NCBI GenBank assembly: GCA_008921705.1
Contig: VFFE01007110.1
Coordinates: 82,947-146,946 of the forward strand
DNA: 64,000 bases
Source: Burhinus oedicnemus
Taxonomy: Eukaryota; Chordata; Aves; Charadriiformes; Burhinidae
Direction: 5' to 3'
In this document: positions 62,100 to 64,000 of the stretch, piece by piece
Layout: each line of letters opens with the position of its first letter
How positions within the stretch are numbered: position 1 is the stretch's first letter
Position numbers and translations under genes: made by a program
The notes under the pieces: generated by a model
Told to the model about the DNA's origin: nothing
Databases searched by the model: none
The model's input: only the letters and a program-made list of their open reading frames with translations

Positions 62100-64000
62100 A
62101 CTATCTGAATTGTAATGAATATTAACATATTTAACATTTTGAGAGACTAAAATTATTTTATCAGTTTAACTAATGGAAATTACATTTTAAATTTTCCCCT
62201 TTGCAATGTTAGACAAGGCTGGGGTGGTCTGTTGCTACGTGTACCTGTTGTAGCCGCGTCGAGTGTCCGATTTTGCCTAAGCTGAGCAAATGCTGAGGCA
62301 GCACTTTTCTCCTCTCATGCAGCTTCCAATTAATTTCCAGTTTTGTTTTAATCGGGATGAACAAAAGATTCTTTGTCGCAGTACCCCAGTAGACTCATAA
62401 CAGGCAAGGAAAATAGCAAGGATCTTTAAGAATGCTGCTGAGCAAGGTCAGCCAGGTTAGGAAAAAAGAATCATCTCTTGTCCAATCAGTGGACAGCAGG
62501 TTGCTCTGTATTTAGACTGTTTTACTGTTTTTCTTTCCCACTCAGGAAAAGGTTGGGTTATTCATAGGAATGTGCTTGACTCGCCTAATACAAATAAAAG
62601 CTGGTGAGGATTCAGGGCATGCCGTTTCTCCCCTGCGCATGGCTATGCCGTACGGTAGCTCCCCCTGTGCTGACTTTCTAAGGCAGGCTAATGAGCTGCA
62701 GGGTATTCCTCAGGTGGACCAGGATGTTAAAGGCTTCTTTTCCCTGAGCAGTTTGTAACCACAGGCTGTAAGTGCTGCCTGCTCCCAGTGGGAAGTTATT
62801 AATCCAATTTCTCTTTTGCACTGGAGTCTCTGGATGCTTTCTGCATGGTGATAGGTATGTGTCTGACAAGGTAGGCGGGCACCACACAGGTGGATTTCAG
62901 TCCAAGCCAGGTACTAGTTTTGTCTCATGTGAAATGTTTTAAAACAACATCTTTCAAAGACCACAGCACACTGCATGGAGCCAGCTCCCAGTGACAGAAC
63001 TGGAGCCTCTAGGTATGCCACAAAGCGCTTCCCACCCAGCCTAGGAGGGGCTCAGACAATGAGAAACATCATGGATTTGATCTTTGCTCTGTGTTGCGCA
63101 AGAGCTTGGCGTAGAAGCCAAATTCCTAGGGCATCACTTGGCTCTCCTAACAGAGAGCTGAGGTATCTTACTAGGATATTGTCCTCCTCCTGCTGCAGAG
63201 TACTGCCTGAGTTAGAGAGGACAGAATCACTTCACTAGGCCATGAGGCCTTTCATCCCACCAGCTGTTGGTGAGTTATGGGGTGAGCCAGAGTCCTCTGG
63301 AAAAAACAGCATGTGCTTGTCGAATACAAAGCGCATATGCCGGGAGGTAGAAATTAAAGCTGTCCCGGTAGCTGTGCTTCAGACTTTTCTGGGCACTTAG
63401 GAGCACGTGGGCAAACCCTCCCGTCTTTTCCCAGTGTGTTGAGTTGTCTGTAAAAAATGTTTGGCTGCAAGTTTTCAAAGGCTGGACGTGCCCGGTGGGT
63501 GTGGGGGAGTCTGACGTGAACATGGAGCAGAAACCTGAACAGAAAGGGGAGGAGGCAACAACAGTGGAAGTGAAAATATTTCAGACTTGAAAGAGGGCCA
63601 AGGACAAAAACTGATTGCAGGAAACGTTTCTGCCCCGGTGTGGTGTAGGATTCTTTTTTTCTTTCCTCTCTCGTTAAAGATCTTGAGTTGATTGTGTGCC
63701 AGTGGCGGGGCTGGGGTCCCGTTGCTCTCCCATCCCAGTGTTGGCAGCAGGGTGTGTGAAGCCAGCCGCAATAACCGGCGGGCTGCTGAGGGCTCCTTCA
63801 GCCGGAGGAAGCAGTGTGGTGCCAGCCTGGGCTGGTTTCTGTGATTACGTCCCTCCGGGTGTGTCAGTTAAAACCCCGCACAGGAGCGGTGCAGGCAAAT
63901 GTGTGCAGAGCCAAGCCGGAGCAGTCACGGCATCAGCTGAGAAGAGATGGCCTCGGCATGTATCCCTGCGGCTCCGACACAGCCCGCCTTGCCCTCCGGA
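62100..64000. other. Region downstream of NPHP1 with no supported gene
   Basis: Neither strand shows an exon I can tie to a known protein with splice sites. Composition rises in GC over the last 300 bp, which could mark the approach of another promoter outside the window. No repeats of note were seen. Confidence 0.45.

Overview
The window is vertebrate nuclear DNA and most likely avian. It carries CR1-type LINE fragments, has compact introns and short intergenic gaps, and holds an intact two-pore channel gene of the TPCN3 type, which is absent from primates. Four protein-coding genes could be read exon by exon from splice sites, reading-frame continuity and family resemblance. The spliced frames close without a remainder: BUB1 with 25 coding exons and 1152 codons, TPCN3 with 19 coding exons and 752 codons, MTLN with one exon and 58 codons, and NPHP1 with 20 coding exons and 679 codons. 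The species cannot be fixed from the sequence alone.

Layout. Positions 1-9500 hold no gene I can support; the first 4 kb are GC-rich with simple repeats. BUB1 (mitotic checkpoint kinase, minus strand) runs from 26966 down to 9598. TPCN3 (endolysosomal two-pore channel, minus strand) runs from 41990 down to 27849, and its 3' end lies under 1 kb upstream of the BUB1 start. MTLN (mitoregulin microprotein, plus strand) starts 133 bp from the TPCN3 start and shares a CpG-rich divergent promoter with it. NPHP1 (nephrocystin-1, ciliary transition-zone scaffold, plus strand) runs from 43947 to 62017. Positions 62080-64000 hold no gene I can support.

The four genes do not form one pathway: they serve the kinetochore checkpoint, endolysosomal ion flux, mitochondrial inner-membrane lipid metabolism and the cilium. 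They are linked by position. Human chromosome 2q13 also carries BUB1, NPHP1 and MTLN but no working TPCN3, and BUB1 and NPHP1 have a different relative orientation there.

The points most worth a second look are as follows. A textbook minor-spliceosome AT-AC intron lies just after the second pore filter of TPCN3. BUB1 has a GC-AG intron inside its kinase domain. The promoter signatures suit the genes: a CHR with CCAAT boxes for BUB1, and a ZNF143, ETS and X-box cluster for NPHP1. The TPCN3 second filter reads V-N-Q instead of V-N-N. A CR1 copy sits right beside a small NPHP1 exon. I found no sign of a new kind of biological system; this is an ordinary but informative chromosomal block.
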